Source of the DNA: Aquirufa antheringensis
GTDB lineage: Bacteria > Bacteroidota > Bacteroidia > Cytophagales > Spirosomataceae
Reading direction: 5' to 3'
Length of the DNA: 64,000 nucleotides
NCBI RefSeq assembly: GCF_004307425.1
Contig: NZ_SEWZ01000003.1
Coordinates: 1 to 64,000 of the forward strand
The notes beneath the pieces are model-generated. The model saw only the letters and a list, made by a program, of their open reading frames with translations, did no database searches and was not told the DNA's origin. Numbering within the stretch: position 1 is the stretch's first letter; each line of letters opens with the position of its first letter. Below, in pieces: positions 34,692 to 42,642 of this stretch. Position numbers and translations under genes: made by a program.

Positions 34692-35959
34692 TTAATGTGT
34701 GTGAAGCCCGTGTAAGGCACTAATGCTTCTGGAATCTTGATTCCGTCCGGGCCTTGGTTGTTTTCTAAGATAGACGCCACGATGCGAGGTAGGGCCAAAG
34801 CCGATCCATTCAACGTATGGCACAAGATCGATTTTCCATCGATTTTCGTTCTTAATTTCAAGCGATTCGCTTGGAAGGTTTCGAAGTTACTGACAGAACT
34901 TACCTCTAACCAACGGTTTTGGGCACCTGACCAGGCTTCCATATCGTAGGTTAAAGCCGAAGCAAATCCCATGTCTCCACCGCATAAACGCAAGACGCGG
35001 TAGTGCAATCCTAGCTTTTGAAGTAATCCCTGAACGTGTAGCGACATTTCTTCTAGAGCCGCATACGAGTTTTCTGGTTTGTGGATTTGAACGATTTCAA
35101 TCTTGTCGAATTGGTGCAAGCGGTTCAAACCACGTACGTGTGCACCCCAAGATCCTGCTTCACGACGGAAACAAGGCGTGTGCCCCACGTTTTTAATCGG
35201 TAATTCTTTCTCATTGACGATGACATCTCGGTATAAGTTCGTGATAGGCACCTCAGCCGTCGGAATTAAGAATAAGCCCTCTTCTTTTGTGACATACATT
35301 TGGCCTTCTTTATCAGGCAATTGTCCTGTCCCAAAACCCGAATCTTCATTAATTAAGATGGGTGGTTGAATCTCATAATAACCCGCTTTGATCGCCTCAT
35401 CTAAGAAGAAATTAATTAATGCGCGTTGTAAACGAGCCCCTTTTCCCTTGTAAACAGGGAAGCCGGCGCCTGTAATTTTATTGCCTAAATCGAAATCGAT
35501 GATGTCGTATTTCTTGATCAAATCCCAGTGAGGCTGTGCGTCAGCAGGCAGCTCAGGTAGAGAGCCCCAGGTCAAAACGACCTCATTGTCATCCGCCGTT
35601 TTGCCTTGTGGCACAGAGCTGTGGGGAAGGTTAGGCAGAGTGACTAATAAATCAGTCAATTCTTTTTCTGCGGCTTTAGCAGCCTCTTCCATCTCCTTAA
35701 TCGATGCTTTTAAGGCAGACGTTTCGGCACGCTTGCCTTCGGCTAATTCTTTTTGGCCGGATTGCATTAACGCACCTATTTCTTTCGCCGCCGCATTTGA
35801 TTTCTCTAATGCGGATTCAGCTTGCTGCAATAGGGCTTTGCGTTGATCGTCTTGTGCGATCAATTTCGCAACGATTTCCGCCGCATTCGCCACATGCTTC
35901 TTTTGTAAACCGGCGATCGTGGTTTCTTGATTCGCGCGAATAAAGGGTAAGGTTAACAT
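34688..35959 (-). CDS. serS: Seryl-tRNA synthetase
   Basis: A 423-residue class II synthetase charging tRNA-Ser. An N-terminal antiparallel coiled-coil arm (about 28-110, Ala/Lys/Glu-rich) binds the tRNA variable loop; the catalytic core has motif 2 HTPCFRREAGSWG and motif 3 near LNGSALALPRIVASILEN. Length is normal. It is the last gene of ribH-aspartate kinase-serS on the minus strand, 10 bases after the kinase gene. Confidence 0.97.
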   Translation of the reverse strand: MLTLPFIRANQETTIAGLQKKHVANAAEIVAKLIAQDDQRKALLQQAESALEKSNAAAKEIGALMQSGQKELAEGKRAETSALKASIKEMEEAAKAAEKELTDLLVTLPNLPHSSVPQGKTADDNEVVLTWGSLPELPADAQPHWDLIKKYDIIDFDLGNKITGAGFPVYKGKGARLQRALINFFLDEAIKAGYYEIQPPILINEDSGFGTGQLPDKEGQMYVTKEEGLFLIPTAEVPITNLYRDVIVNEKELPIKNVGHTPCFRREAGSWGAHVRGLNRLHQFDKIEIVQIHKPENSYAALEEMSLHVQGLLQKLGLHYRVLRLCGGDMGFASALTYDMEAWSGAQNRWLEVSSVSNFETFQANRLKLRTKIDGKSILCHTLNGSALALPRIVASILENNQGPDGIKIPEALVPYTGFTHIN

Positions 35960-35969
35960 AGCTCGGTTT

Positions 35970-37289
35970 TTAGAAAAGTCCTTCGTTTAATGCGTTTAAT
36001 GCGTCATTCTTGTGGGAAGCATCCACTAATAAAGAGATATTGTGCTCCGAAGCGCCATACGAAATCATGCGAATAGGAATCTTCTTGATGGCCTCTAATA
36101 CCTTAATGGCAATGCCCTCTTTATCTGCCCAGAAATTACCCACGATGCAGATAATCACTTGGTTCATATCGGGATCTTCCAATTCTGCAAATTCACGTAA
36201 TTCACTCATAATCGCGTCTAAATGCGTCGTTTGGTCGATGGTCACACTGACAGAAACTTCTGAAGTGGTGATCATATCCACCGGCGTTTTGTATTTTTCA
36301 AACACTTCAAATACGCGTTTCAAGAAGCCGTAGGCATTCAACATACGCGTCGAGTGAATGTAAATCGCAGTAATATTATCTTTTGCAGCAATCGCTTTAA
36401 TCTCAATATCAGTCGATTTTTCTGAAATCAAGGTCCCAAAAGCACTCGGCTCCATCGTATTTTTCAACCGAACTGGAACGCCTTTCAACTTAGCCGGTGT
36501 AATCGTGCTTGGGTGTAGAATCTTAGCGCCAAAATAAGCTAATTCTGCCGCTTCAGCGAACGATAGCTCGCGGATAGGGAAGGTATTCTTCACGATACGA
36601 GGATCGTTATTGTGCATTCCATCGATGTCTGTCCAAATCTGGACCTCCTCCGCTTGAATGGCACCTCCAATAAGTGAAGCCGTATAATCCGATCCGCCAC
36701 GCTTCAAGTTATCTACTTCACCAGCTGGGTTGCGGCAGATAAATCCTTGTGTAACGAATATTTGCTTATCCTTGACAGGAGCTAAAACTGCGGCTAGTTT
36801 TTGTTCGATAACTTTTAAAATGGGCTCGTTGTCTTCATCGATCACCATGAAATCTAAGGCGGGTAATAAAGCAGAGCTGATGCCTTCTTCTTGCAAGAAT
36901 GCTTCGAAAATTTGGGTAGAGAGCAATTCGCCCAAGGCCACCATTTCCTTTTCCTGCTTCACTGTATAAGGCGAAGTAGCGATTAGGCTATCAATAAATG
37001 CAAACTCCTTAGCAACGATTGCCTGGCCTTGACCAAGTCCCGCAGGAGTGCTGTATAATTCGGTTAAGAATTGATCGTAATGTGCGCGCAATTCGCTTGC
37101 TTTCGCCTTTGCTTCTGACGGATTACCCGCGTTGAGCGATTCTGAAATCGATAGCAGGGTATTCGTACTGCCAGAAAGAGCAGAAAGTACCACGATTTTG
37201 GGTTGGCCATCTTCCGTAATTAGTTGACGGATAGACTTCATTCTCTCGGGTTTTCCTACGGAGGTACCTCCAAATTTCCAAACTTGCAT
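35970..37289 (-). CDS. lysC: Aspartate kinase
   Basis: A 439-residue monofunctional aspartokinase, first step of the Lys/Thr/Met and diaminopimelate pathway. N-terminal signature VWKFGGTSVGKPERM (3-17), catalytic RGGSDYTASLIG near 197, and two ACT regulatory domains in the C-terminal third, where feedback inhibitors bind. There is no fused homoserine dehydrogenase. Gaps to ribH and serS are 11 and 10 bases. The gene could be called lysC or another aspartokinase isozyme; isozyme identity is not determined. Confidence 0.93.
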   Translation of the reverse strand: MQVWKFGGTSVGKPERMKSIRQLITEDGQPKIVVLSALSGSTNTLLSISESLNAGNPSEAKAKASELRAHYDQFLTELYSTPAGLGQGQAIVAKEFAFIDSLIATSPYTVKQEKEMVALGELLSTQIFEAFLQEEGISSALLPALDFMVIDEDNEPILKVIEQKLAAVLAPVKDKQIFVTQGFICRNPAGEVDNLKRGGSDYTASLIGGAIQAEEVQIWTDIDGMHNNDPRIVKNTFPIRELSFAEAAELAYFGAKILHPSTITPAKLKGVPVRLKNTMEPSAFGTLISEKSTDIEIKAIAAKDNITAIYIHSTRMLNAYGFLKRVFEVFEKYKTPVDMITTSEVSVSVTIDQTTHLDAIMSELREFAELEDPDMNQVIICIVGNFWADKEGIAIKVLEAIKKIPIRMISYGASEHNISLLVDASHKNDALNALNEGLF

Positions 37290-37300
37290 ATGTTCTCGTA

Positions 37301-37777
37301 TTATATTCCTAACATTTTGATGGCAGTAATGGCCGCCTCATCGCCTTTATTTCCGTGCTTGCCGCCTGCGCGATCCATCGCTTGTTCTTGCGTATTAGGA
37401 GTTAAAACCCCAAAAATCACCGGCTTGTCAAACTTCAAACTCACATTCGTAATCCCATCCGCCACAGCCTGGCAGATGAAATCAAAGTGCCTTGTTTCAC
37501 CTTGAATCACACAGCCTAGGCAAATGACCGCATCGATATTCGCCTGCTGCGCCATCTTCTGAGCGCCTAGGCTTAATTCGAAGCTACCTGGCACTTTGGC
37601 ACTTATAATATTTTCTTCTTTTGCCCCGAACTTCAATAGCGTATCGTAGGCACCTGTATACAAGGCGTGGGTCACGTCGGTATTCCATTCAGATACGACG
37701 ATGGCGAAGGTTTTACCGGAAATATCCGGTAGATTATCCGTTGTAAAATCGCTTAAGTTTTTTAACGCTGAAGACAT
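37301..37777 (-). CDS. ribH: 6,7-dimethyl-8-ribityllumazine synthase
   Basis: A 158-residue lumazine synthase, the penultimate riboflavin enzyme. Visible family features: FAIVVSEWNTDVTHALYTGA near the N terminus, the PGSFEL substrate loop, CLGCVIQGETRHFDFI with the catalytic His in the GETRHF segment, and FGVLTPNTQEQAMDRAGGKHGNKG. It begins 12 bases downstream of the T-run that ends the preceding TPR gene, so it probably relies on its own promoter, which I could not identify. Confidence 0.96.
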   Translation of the reverse strand: MSSALKNLSDFTTDNLPDISGKTFAIVVSEWNTDVTHALYTGAYDTLLKFGAKEENIISAKVPGSFELSLGAQKMAQQANIDAVICLGCVIQGETRHFDFICQAVADGITNVSLKFDKPVIFGVLTPNTQEQAMDRAGGKHGNKGDEAAITAIKMLGI

Positions 37778-37788
37778 AGTAGGGGGTT

Positions 37789-37825
37789 AAAAAAACAAGG
37801 GATAAAAGCTCAAGCTCTTATCCCT
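37789..37825 (-). terminator. Intrinsic terminator after the TPR membrane protein gene
   Basis: On the minus strand AGGGATAA (complement of 37818-37825) pairs with TTATCCCT (complement of 37798-37805), with an inner AGCT/AGCT stem, followed by TTG and seven T (37789-37795). Confidence 0.7.
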
Positions 37826-37848
37826 CATCCTATAATCTGTTCTAAAAA

Positions 37849-38526
37849 TTATTCAGAGATAGAGCTTTCTAAGATCGCTTTGTATTTCTTCGCAGGGATT
37901 GATTCAGACGACTGACCGTATTTTTCTACGATGATGGAATACGTATCCACTGCTTCTTTCACTTGTTTATTTGCTTCGTAAGCGTTCGCTAATTTTAACA
38001 AATAGGTAGGAGTGAAGAATTTGTTCGGCTTGTGGTCCGCTGCTTTCTTATAGTAATCAATTGCGTCAGCGAATGATTTCTTTTCAGCATACGCATCTCC
38101 GATTAAAGAATAGGCGCGAGCTTGAACTAATAAATCTGAGCTAGAGAAGTTTTTCAATTTCTCAATCGATTGATCGAATTTTCCTTGCTTTAATAAGGTA
38201 ATACCTAAGTATAAATCAGCTAAGTTTTGTGTATTTCCACCAAACTCGTCTGATACTTTCGCTAAATCTTTTGAAGCTGCTGCTAAAGAATCAGATTCAA
38301 AGGCATAAACCGCTTTGAATAATTTCTTCTCGCCTTCCGCATCTTGTGTAGCTGAATACCATTGGTATCCGAAATAGGCTGCTACCACTACTACGACTAC
38401 GCCTAAGATCGTTGCAACGCTCGTTTTATTTTTGTCTACTAGTTCAGTCACTTTAGAAACTTCTTGTTGAAGCGCTTCAGGACTTTCGATAATTTCAATT
38501 GATTCTACTTTTTCTTTCTTTGCCAT
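37849..38526 (-). CDS. Membrane-anchored TPR protein (YfgM-like)
   Basis: A 225-residue protein with a cytoplasmic N terminus of about 35 residues, one membrane helix (TSVATILGVVVVVVAAYFGYQW, 36-57) and a periplasmic domain of three to four tetratricopeptide repeats (for example LYLGITLLKQGKFDQSIEKL and SLIGDAYAEKKSFADAIDYY). This layout resembles YfgM/TPR_21 proteins, which act as periplasmic chaperone partners of the Sec translocon; that role here is inference. It is a single-gene unit with its own promoter element and terminator. Confidence 0.8.
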   Translation of the reverse strand: MAKKEKVESIEIIESPEALQQEVSKVTELVDKNKTSVATILGVVVVVVAAYFGYQWYSATQDAEGEKKLFKAVYAFESDSLAAASKDLAKVSDEFGGNTQNLADLYLGITLLKQGKFDQSIEKLKNFSSSDLLVQARAYSLIGDAYAEKKSFADAIDYYKKAADHKPNKFFTPTYLLKLANAYEANKQVKEAVDTYSIIVEKYGQSSESIPAKKYKAILESSISE

Positions 38527-38573
38527 AAGGTCATTAATTCGGTTGGCAGATTGTTATAGGTGCCAAAGGACTG

Positions 38574-38581
38574 CAAAATTA
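38574..38581 (-). promoter_or_regulatory. Bacteroidota-type -7 promoter element for the TPR membrane protein gene
   Basis: TAATTTTG on the minus strand, 47 bases before the ATG. Confidence 0.4.
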
Positions 38582-38659
38582 TAAAATCTCTTTCATTTTT
38601 ATCCATATTAATGGAATCTTTTGCATTTTATTTTTCAATTTAGGGGTAAATAAACCTAT

Positions 38660-40186
38660 ATGTCCTTTAATCGCCTTGACCAGCTCCGTAAACTCAACGA
38701 GTCCTTCGATGTTTGTATCATCGGTGGCGGCGCAACGGGCGCTGGAGTAGCTTTGGATGCTACCTTGCGAGGCTATAAAGTCCTCTTAATTGAAAAAGGT
38801 GATTTCGCTAGCCAAACCTCTTCTAAATCGACCAAACTAGTCCATGGCGGCGTACGCTACTTGGAACAGGCGGTTCGGAATTTAGATTGGCATCAATTTA
38901 AAATGGTTTACAAGGCTTTGCACGAACGCAAGACCTTACTGCAGAACGCTCCCCATTTAGCGCATCCACTCGGTCTGTTAACACCTTGCTATACCCGCTG
39001 GGAACGCTGGTATTACCGAATCGGAATGTGGTTGTACGATAAAATCTCCGGAAGCACGAATTTGAAATCAAGCCGTGGTCTCAGTAAAAAAGAAATACAA
39101 ACCGAATTCCCATCCATCGAATCCCATCATTTAAGAGGGGGCGTTTTGTATTATGATGGCCAATTGAATGACGCTCGCTATGCCCTAGCGATTTTAAAAG
39201 AAGCGGAGCGTTTAGGTGCTTGCGTATTGAATTACGCGCGTTTGGATTCGTTTGAACTAGGTCCTAAGAGTTTGAAAATAAAGAAAGTGCTTTTCACGGA
39301 TCTTCGCTCAGAAGCCTCTTACACGATTCCTGTAAAGGCGGTGGTTAATGCGACTGGTCCGTTTACGGATTCCGTTAGAGTGCTCGCAAATCCGCGTTTG
39401 AAGCCTCGGATGAAAGTGAGTCGTGGAGCACATATTGTGTTGCCTGCTGAATTTTGGCAAGGAGAAACGGCCTTATTGATCCCTAAAACCGATGATGGTC
39501 GAGTGATTTTCGTCATACCATGGCGCGGTGCAGTCTTAGTAGGGACGACAGACGATCCAGATACCTTATCGGAAAACCCGGTTATTTTAGAGGCGGAAAA
39601 GGAATACCTCATCACCTATTTTAATCGCTATTCTGCGAAGAAAGCAAGCTTGACAGACATCGGTGCGACTTTTGTAGGCCAAAGACCGCTCTTGCAAGTC
39701 CAGCTCGATTCAGCCATGAATACCGATACAAAATCCTTAGTGCGTGATCACGAGGTGGAAGTGGATGGACGGTCTAAATTAGTGAGCATCATGGGTGGTA
39801 AGTGGACGACCTATCGCGTCATGGCTTCTGATACGCTTGACGTGTTAGAAAAGGAAGTGCTACACGTTTCTGCGAGTCCTTGTTTGACAAAAGATCATTC
39901 GCTTATTCCGCTCGCGTCAGTGGAGTTGCCATTAGGTGTTGCTGAGGATATAGTAGCCCATTTAGAAGAACTCTATGGTCCGGCAGCTGGCGAGGTGTAT
40001 GCTTTCGGTTCGGAACGTTTACTGCCCAGCGAACCTTATCTTTCTGGAGAGTTAATCTACTTAAAGCAACACGAAATGGCGGAGACATGGGACGATGTGT
40101 TAGCGCGTCGTTGGGGTGTTTCGCTCAGAGATGAGGTACTTGCGGAAAAACTGCAAGCCACAAAAAAAGAGGCTTTCGCCTCTTGA
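38660..40186 (+). CDS. glpD: FAD-dependent glycerol-3-phosphate dehydrogenase
   Basis: A 508-residue flavoenzyme that oxidises glycerol 3-phosphate to dihydroxyacetone phosphate and passes electrons to quinone at the inner membrane. The FAD-binding motif is CIIGGGATGAG (19-29), followed by DATLRGYKVLLIEKGDFASQTSSKST-type sequence and LVHGGVRYLEQ, all typical of GlpD; the C-terminal helical domain is present. It stands alone, about 10 kb from glpFK. The last eight codons (TKKEAFAS) are encoded by a terminator hairpin that serves the convergent DUF2795 gene. Confidence 0.95.
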   Translation: MSFNRLDQLRKLNESFDVCIIGGGATGAGVALDATLRGYKVLLIEKGDFASQTSSKSTKLVHGGVRYLEQAVRNLDWHQFKMVYKALHERKTLLQNAPHLAHPLGLLTPCYTRWERWYYRIGMWLYDKISGSTNLKSSRGLSKKEIQTEFPSIESHHLRGGVLYYDGQLNDARYALAILKEAERLGACVLNYARLDSFELGPKSLKIKKVLFTDLRSEASYTIPVKAVVNATGPFTDSVRVLANPRLKPRMKVSRGAHIVLPAEFWQGETALLIPKTDDGRVIFVIPWRGAVLVGTTDDPDTLSENPVILEAEKEYLITYFNRYSAKKASLTDIGATFVGQRPLLQVQLDSAMNTDTKSLVRDHEVEVDGRSKLVSIMGGKWTTYRVMASDTLDVLEKEVLHVSASPCLTKDHSLIPLASVELPLGVAEDIVAHLEELYGPAAGEVYAFGSERLLPSEPYLSGELIYLKQHEMAETWDDVLARRWGVSLRDEVLAEKLQATKKEAFAS

Positions 40187-40190
40187 TTTT
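40162..40190 (-). terminator. Intrinsic terminator of the DUF2795 gene, embedded in the glpD coding end
   Basis: On the minus strand AAGAGGC-GAAA-GCCTCTT (complement of 40167-40184) forms a 7-bp stem closed by a GAAA tetraloop, followed by TTTTT. The plus-strand T-tract (GATTTT) is poorer, so the hairpin mainly serves minus-strand RNA, although it may also end glpD transcripts. Confidence 0.75.
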
Positions 40191-40410
40191 AATATTCGTC
40201 TTCGTTAAAGAAGAAGTCATCTTTCGTCGGATAATCCGGCCAAATTTCTTCAATACTTTCGAATGGTTGACCATCGTCTTCTAATTCTTGTAAGTTTTCA
40301 ACCACCTCTAGTGGTGAACCCGTACGGATGGCGAAGTCGATTAATTCATCTTTTGACGCTGGCCATGGCGCGTCTTCTAAATAGGAGGCAAGTTCTAGTG
40401 TCCAATACAT
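40189..40410 (-). CDS. DUF2795 small acidic protein
   Basis: A 73-residue soluble acidic protein with many Trp, Asp and Glu, starting MYWTLELASYLEDAPWPASKD and ending DFFFNEDEY. It belongs to the DUF2795 family, strongly conserved across Bacteroidota; no function is established. It has its own promoter element and terminator, and a 9-bp hairpin at the predicted 5' end of its mRNA. The stop codon is only 2 nt from the glpD stop. Confidence 0.88.
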   Translation of the reverse strand: MYWTLELASYLEDAPWPASKDELIDFAIRTGSPLEVVENLQELEDDGQPFESIEEIWPDYPTKDDFFFNEDEY

Positions 40411-40443
40411 AGTTTATAGCTAATTTTTATTTCTAAAATAAAC

Positions 40444-40471
40444 GAAGGGTTTTGCTTTAGGTAAACCCTTC
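40444..40471 (-). promoter_or_regulatory. Hairpin at the predicted 5' end of the DUF2795 mRNA
   Basis: GAAGGGTTT (40444-40452) and AAACCCTTC (40463-40471) are a perfect 9-bp inverted repeat with a 10-base loop. It starts where transcription from the adjacent -7 element should begin and ends about 34 bases before the ATG. It could stabilise the mRNA or be a regulator site. Confidence 0.5.
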
Positions 40472-40478
40472 CTGAGTG

Positions 40479-40486
40479 CAAAAGTA
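40479..40486 (-). promoter_or_regulatory. Bacteroidota-type -7 promoter element for the DUF2795 gene
   Basis: TACTTTTG on the minus strand, 68 bases before the ATG and 7 bases before the leader hairpin. Confidence 0.45.
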
Positions 40487-40563
40487 AAATAAAAATGTAT
40501 TTATGAAAGATTTATTTTTTAAATTTTCATTAATTATCAAAACCTTGATTTAAACCCCCTTTT

Positions 40564-41328
40564 ATGCGTTCATCTACTCCCGTTTCAGTTGAAGTCTGTG
40601 CTTATTCTTTGTTTTCTTGTCTTGCGGCAGATCGAGCGGGCGCACAACGGGTTGAACTTTGCGCATCCCCTTGGGAAGGCGGGACGACACCCAGTGCAGG
40701 GCTGGTAGAACAGGCGCTACAAGAAACTTCTTTAGAGATTCATGCGATGGTTCGCCCACGTGGGGGGGATTTTGTGTACGATGAAACGGAAAAGCAGACG
40801 ATGCTAGCAGAGGCTCGTTCATTGATCGCTCAAGGGGTTCATGGAATTGTGGTAGGAGCACTCAAACCGAATGGAGATTTGGATGTGGAGTTTATGCAGG
40901 AGTTTCGCAAAATAGCGGGAGACCGCGAGCTAACTTGCCACCGGGCAATCGATGTGTCACGTGATCCCATTCAAGTGATGGAGGAACTAATTAGCCTTGG
41001 TTTTAATCGAATTTTGACTTCAGGAGGAAAGAATAAAGCCTTAGATGGAATAGAAAATTTGGCCGAATTAGTGGCGGCCGCTAAAGGACGCATTCAGATC
41101 ATGGCTGGTAGCGGCGTTAACCCAATGAATTGTTTGGACTTCGTCCACATAGGAGTGGATGCGATTCACCTCAGTGCAAGAACCACGCGTAATTCGGAAA
41201 TGGAGTATAGACGTCCGGGAATTTCGATGGGAGGAGTGGCGGAGATTTCGGAATTCGAGGTAGCCTACTCGAGCGAAGAAATCATTCGAGCGGCTATCCT
41301 TAAAATTCAAGATTTATTCAGCGAATAG
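40564..41328 (+). CDS. cutC: CutC family protein
   Basis: A 254-residue TIM-barrel protein. Family motifs: VEVCAYSLFSCLAADRAGAQRVELC-type N terminus, EIHAMVRPRGGDFVY near 59-73, CHRAIDVSRDP, RILTSGGKNKALDG, IMAGSGVNP and IHLSART. CutC was first linked to copper homeostasis in E. coli, but its biochemical role remains unsettled. It stands alone; the last 15 bases overlap the convergent ftsZ gene. A short inverted repeat ATCAA/TTGAT lies upstream at 40536-40549. Confidence 0.93.
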   Translation: MRSSTPVSVEVCAYSLFSCLAADRAGAQRVELCASPWEGGTTPSAGLVEQALQETSLEIHAMVRPRGGDFVYDETEKQTMLAEARSLIAQGVHGIVVGALKPNGDLDVEFMQEFRKIAGDRELTCHRAIDVSRDPIQVMEELISLGFNRILTSGGKNKALDGIENLAELVAAAKGRIQIMAGSGVNPMNCLDFVHIGVDAIHLSARTTRNSEMEYRRPGISMGGVAEISEFEVAYSSEEIIRAAILKIQDLFSE

Positions 41329-42591
41329 ATCCGTTGTTTGCCACGCCTTCTCAGGCATAGTCGTAATGTCATATAAACCTACTTCGGTACGCTTGTAGGT
41401 AGGGATTTTGAATTCGGTGTCAGAAACGTTTCCATTTTTGAATTTCTCGATCATCAAAGCAAAACGCGCTTCCTCTGAATCTGCTGCCGCCGGAGTGGCT
41501 GTTTCTAGTTCACCATCTAGTTCAACGCTATCGCCAGGATTTAAGAATACGGGAGCCGCTTTCTTTACCACTTTGCGCATACCGCCATCCATTCCACTCG
41601 AATCTTGCTCGAAGCCGGCTGCGATAACCGTTAAATATAAATCATCACCTAATTCTTCATCGGTTGAGAATCCGAATTTCACCATATCGGCTTGTGCATC
41701 GATTCGTTCGTTTAGGTATTCGATAATGGCGTCTTTTTCCCAAATCAACAAATCCTTCTCGCTACTCGTAGAAACAGTCACCAGGATGCGTTTCGCCCCT
41801 TTGATTTCTTGAGAGTTTAATAGGGGAGAATTCAACGCTTCGACGATCGCCGCCTTCGCTCTTTCTTCGCCTTTACCTAAAGCAGAACTCATCATGGCTT
41901 GCCCAGCATTCGTTAATACCTTTTTCACGTCCATGAAGTCCGTGTTGATATCACCTGGTTTAGCAATCACATCTACTACAGATTTCACCGCTTTCGCTAG
42001 TACGTCATCTGCTTTCGCGAAGGCGTGCTTTACCGCTAAATCCTTGTAGTGTTCTGATATTTTGTCATTCATGATCACCAAAACCGTATCGCAATACGCC
42101 TTCAGTTCTTCAATTCCGTCTCTTGCATATTGGATTTTCTCTTTTCCTTCCCAGTTATACGGGAATGAGACAACCGCCACCGTTAATAAATCACGGTCTC
42201 TAGCGATCTCTGCAACCACCGGAGCAGCCCCAGTTCCAGTTCCACCACCCATACCTGCGGTGATGAAAACCATCTTCGTTTCGTTCGAAAGCACCGCTTT
42301 GATCTTCTCTTGACTCTCCTGAGCGGCCTGCTTCCCTACTTCAGGATCCGTACCAGCTCCTAAACCCTGCTCACCTAATTTGATCTTCGTGCGAACCGTA
42401 TTAGAGGCCAAAGCCTGTGAATCCGTATTGCAAATAATCAAATCGGCACCCTTTATCTTCAGGTTGTCCATGTGCTTCACCGCATTGGATCCGCCACCCC
42501 CAATTCCGATCACTTTGATGATGGATTTGAACGAGGTTTCCGGTACTACTTCGATTTGATGGTTAAAAAAGGAAGGATTTTGGCTACTCAT
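41314..42591 (-). CDS. ftsZ: Cell division protein FtsZ
   Basis: A 425-residue tubulin-like GTPase forming the division ring. GTP-binding sequence GIGGGGSNAVKHM (29-41) and tubulin signature GGGTGTGAAP (115-124) are intact; the T7-loop region includes the conserved aspartates in DINTDFMDVK. After a linker rich in Ala and Asp comes a C-terminal segment IPTYKRTEVGLYDI that probably binds partners such as FtsA. No other division or mur gene adjoins it: the neighbours are an M28 peptidase upstream and cutC downstream. Confidence 0.97.
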   Translation of the reverse strand: MSSQNPSFFNHQIEVVPETSFKSIIKVIGIGGGGSNAVKHMDNLKIKGADLIICNTDSQALASNTVRTKIKLGEQGLGAGTDPEVGKQAAQESQEKIKAVLSNETKMVFITAGMGGGTGTGAAPVVAEIARDRDLLTVAVVSFPYNWEGKEKIQYARDGIEELKAYCDTVLVIMNDKISEHYKDLAVKHAFAKADDVLAKAVKSVVDVIAKPGDINTDFMDVKKVLTNAGQAMMSSALGKGEERAKAAIVEALNSPLLNSQEIKGAKRILVTVSTSSEKDLLIWEKDAIIEYLNERIDAQADMVKFGFSTDEELGDDLYLTVIAAGFEQDSSGMDGGMRKVVKKAAPVFLNPGDSVELDGELETATPAAADSEEARFALMIEKFKNGNVSDTEFKIPTYKRTEVGLYDITTMPEKAWQTTDLFAE

Positions 42592-42642
42592 AAGTCAAGG
42601 TAAATTTTCTAAAACGTAAAAATAATAGAATTCTGCTAATTT

